From contig JAJNNQ010000137.1 of the NCBI GenBank assembly GCA_027886175.1, forward strand, positions 38,364,001 to 38,428,000: a DNA stretch of 64,000 bases, read 5' to 3'. The DNA comes from Phylloscopus collybita (Eukaryota > Chordata > Aves > Passeriformes > Phylloscopidae). Of this stretch, positions 61,161-64,000 are shown piece by piece. The position numbers and the translations under genes were made by a program. The notes under the pieces are model-generated. The model ran no database searches, had not been told where the DNA came from, and saw only the letters and a list, made by a program, of their open reading frames with translations. How positions within the stretch are numbered: position 1 is the first letter of the stretch; every line of letters starts with the position of its first letter.

Positions 61161-64000
61161 TCAGATGAAAAGATTGATTAAAATTGCTTTACTTCTGCAC
61201 ACAGAGTTTTTACAAGAACTACAGAGTTCCTGTTGCGATCATGATTGCTGAGTAACTTGTTATTGAATAGTATTTAAAAATACCGACATGCATGAATGCT
61301 AAATTGATGGTGCAATGAAGGGGACTGGGGTGATTTCACTTCATAGACTGATTTCAATGAATTGAACAATGCTGTCACATTGGTTAAGAAACAAGTGGTC
61401 TATCAGTGACTCATTTCTGAAACCTGTTGAAAAAAATCACAAGTGGGGTATATTGCAGCAAAGCTTAGGATACCTGTGTCTAGCTAAGTCTCCAACTGTT
61501 CCCAGGGGATCCCTGGTCATTCTCCCCTTTCTGAAGAGAAGCTTTGTGCAAACCTTAAGTGCAACTGGGCCAAGGAGTGGACCAAGACCCCAGATTCTGT
61601 ATCTTACTCCTAAAGAAAAGCAGGAGTGTCATATAGTGTATATGTCAGTAACACTGGTTCTGATGTCAGACTCGAGTTTCCCCTTTGCTTGTCCTTTTGT
61701 GCAGCTCAGTGTTTCAAGCTGTGTGAACTCAGCTGCTTGTCTCTTCTGCTCCTTCAAAGCTCTGTGGCTCCTGTGGCTCCTCAGTTCTGTGCATGGAAGC
61801 AAAGCTTTGAAATCGATTCTGTGTGACCACAGCATCCAAGTTATGAGTATTTAAAAAGAAGATATGAGAGCACTGGGGAAAAGAGAAAAGGATGGGCTGA
61901 GGAGGGAAACATTCATCTGTTTAAAATGTCAAGGCTTAAAATACTGTTCCCAAGGAATTTCAGGGAGCTTTGAGCCCAGTCAGGAGCTGCCTGCTTGTCC
62001 TGCTTCAGGCATTTTGTCATCCAAGAGCTATGGCCTCCTTAGAGTGGGGATATTTTTTCCTTTTTTTCTGGGTTTGAACGCTCCTTAACATTACTTGTTT
62101 GAAAATCCTGATTTATTTCTTTTAAATCATTAAAATATAGTATATAATAGTGCACAATCCTGAGTGTATATTTGTCAAGTTGAACCTAAACTTGTGTGGT
62201 CTGTTGAAGAGATGAGATGTTCACTTTTCTGATAGGTACACATAGACCTTAACACGTTGAATAAGTCTTTCCCACTGGCTATAACAAAGTTTTGGTGCTC
62301 CCTGCCCTCTCCCTCTCAAATTTTCTGATGAATGCATTGTGTGTTATTCCTTATGGCGTGCAACATTGAAATTACTGCAATTTAATTAAAACAATTAATA
62401 TTCATGTAGAAATAAATAGTAGGAGCAATTTTGTGAACAAAATTGGTTTGAAAGTACCCTTTGTGCATACAAATGGTTTAATTTAAATACTATAATTAAT
62501 GCCTTATAGCATAAATCAGGAAATGTTTTCAGAGCTATGTGTTGTGTAGCACTCTTGAAAGACAAAGCTCCAGGAACCTGCAAACATGCAAAGAAACAGG
62601 GATGAGGGGACAAACAATTCAGCCACTGTACTCTTTTCTCCCTTTTAATCTTCCAAGACACATATAATAGTAATTAAAAGCAAGATGCAGGAATGTAAGG
62701 AAGGTAAAGATGGAAAATTGAAAGACATAAATCACATTGCTGTGACAAAAGATTCAACTGAAATTCACGTGAGGAGGTGCTGAGTTTGAATCCTCTCACT
62801 TGTCACCATTTCATTACATTATTTTTAGTGAGAAGCTCAATATGAAACCCTCGCTGGATGACAAAAGTCACTGTCTTCCTGCAGATCTATAATTCTAAGA
62901 TAAGCTATCAGGTGTGGAAAAACAACTGACATGCACAAGGACATGCTGTCACTGCACCAAGGTGGGAGAGCACTTTGAATATTAGTGCTGTGCTGTGGTT
63001 TCTCCATAAAGATCATGTTGTCAACATCAAAATTATTCGCAGTTAAATAAAGCTTCATCTACAATAATTTTGTTTGAAAGCATTCCTCTTCATTAGAATT
63101 AATAAGTAGCATTTGGACTTGGGGGAGGAGCAGGTGAATCTTTTTTTCAGGAGCACTTCATCCTCCTTGCTTTCATTACCAAGGCTTTCTGCTGTTTTGA
63201 TTTCTCATTGAAGCAGAGGTGCTCTGCAGAGATGATTCTCTTTGCTCTCTGCTGGTTTCCTCTACAGTAATATGACTCTTTTTTGCATGTGGGAGATAGT
63301 CTTCTTGATAGCTCTCAAGATGGCCATTCCAGTTGTAGCCTATTCTCTTTCCTTCCTCCTTCTTCCCTTCCCATTTGCTTATTTCTCTATTTCTCATGCA
63401 TCAGGCCTAGACTTTCAGATTGGAATGGATTGGACCCACCCTTTATGTCCACACTGTTTCTCTAGGAGCATTTAGTCACCATTCAAAATATAGAAGGAAT
63501 ATTGCAGGTTTTTTCAAGTAGACATTTCCACTACATCAGAATAAGTTATAAAATGTCAAAGCTAGAGTACAGAATAAACACTGTTGTACTGCATGGATCT
63601 GGAAGGTATCCCTTTTTCCCCAGCAATCTGAAACACCTGTGCCCTGTCCAAATTCTGATTATACCCAGCAGCTTGTCCGAAGCAGCACAGATGTAGAGAA
63701 TTTGCTCCTACTGCTGCGTGAGCTCTCTGGTGGTCAGTAGTGAGGCAGGGGAATTATCTTCCTGCATGTTGAAACCCATATTGAGATTGTGTTGGTCTTC
63801 AACCAAGATTGAAAATTTTAAGAATCAAGCTATAAACTATTAAAAGCCAGTCTAATCTGCAGTCCAGCAATTAGAATATTCATATTTGGAACAGGTTAGA
63901 CTTCTGCTCCTTCCTCTTTGGTCTTTATGTAATACTAAAAGGTTATGTTTGTTAGATAGAGGACAGAAATCCTGACTAGCTCATGGTCTCTGTCTCTTTT
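61161..64000. other. Intergenic stretch to window end
   Basis: It contains the longest open frame outside NAV3 (161 codons, + strand, 61369-61854). I do not recognise the peptide, which has no domain, signal or splice context. A homeobox-motif-rich patch lies near 62375-62405. Nothing else is supportable. Confidence 0.45.

Overview
The window looks like vertebrate nuclear DNA, most likely from a songbird. It is AT-rich and intron-rich, with canonical GT-AG splice sites, several CR1 LINE fragments (the dominant bird retrotransposon) and one solo LTR resembling a family I know from passerine genomes. There is no sign of bacterial genes, operons or CRISPR arrays. Species and chromosome cannot be fixed from the sequence alone.

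Left part (1 to about 24,830, + strand): the 3' end of one gene, NAV3 (neuron navigator 3). Thirteen coding exons can be joined between 723 and 22089. Their lengths sum to 1,968 nt, the phases agree at every junction, and they give one uninterrupted 655-residue C-terminal part followed by a TGA stop. The protein runs from a Ser/Lys-rich linker through a coiled coil and a serine-rich spacer into the UNC-53/NAV-type AAA ATPase module, then ends in the family's conserved C-terminal tail. The upstream part of the gene lies outside the window. A 3'UTR of about 2.7 kb follows, with a striking T/G-rich tract, two Pumilio-type motifs and at least two plausible polyadenylation sites. Introns contain simple repeats and CR1 fragments. 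One intronic segment (9535-9709) looks like an unannotated cassette exon.

Right part (about 24,830 to 64,000): apparently intergenic. No exon series, RNA gene or intact mobile-element gene could be supported. It holds an ancient CR1/L3-like LINE just beyond the gene, other CR1 scraps, a solo LTR with a 4-bp target duplication, long T homopolymers, small tandem repeats, and an unexplained near-perfect 33-bp hairpin next to a second palindrome. In other amniotes the region past NAV3 is a gene-poor interval before SYT1. That agrees with what is seen here, but SYT1 itself is not in the window.

I found no convincing new biological system. The best leads are the candidate frame-breaking exon in NAV3, the 41.8-kb hairpin/palindrome cluster and the T/G tract in the NAV3 3'UTR.
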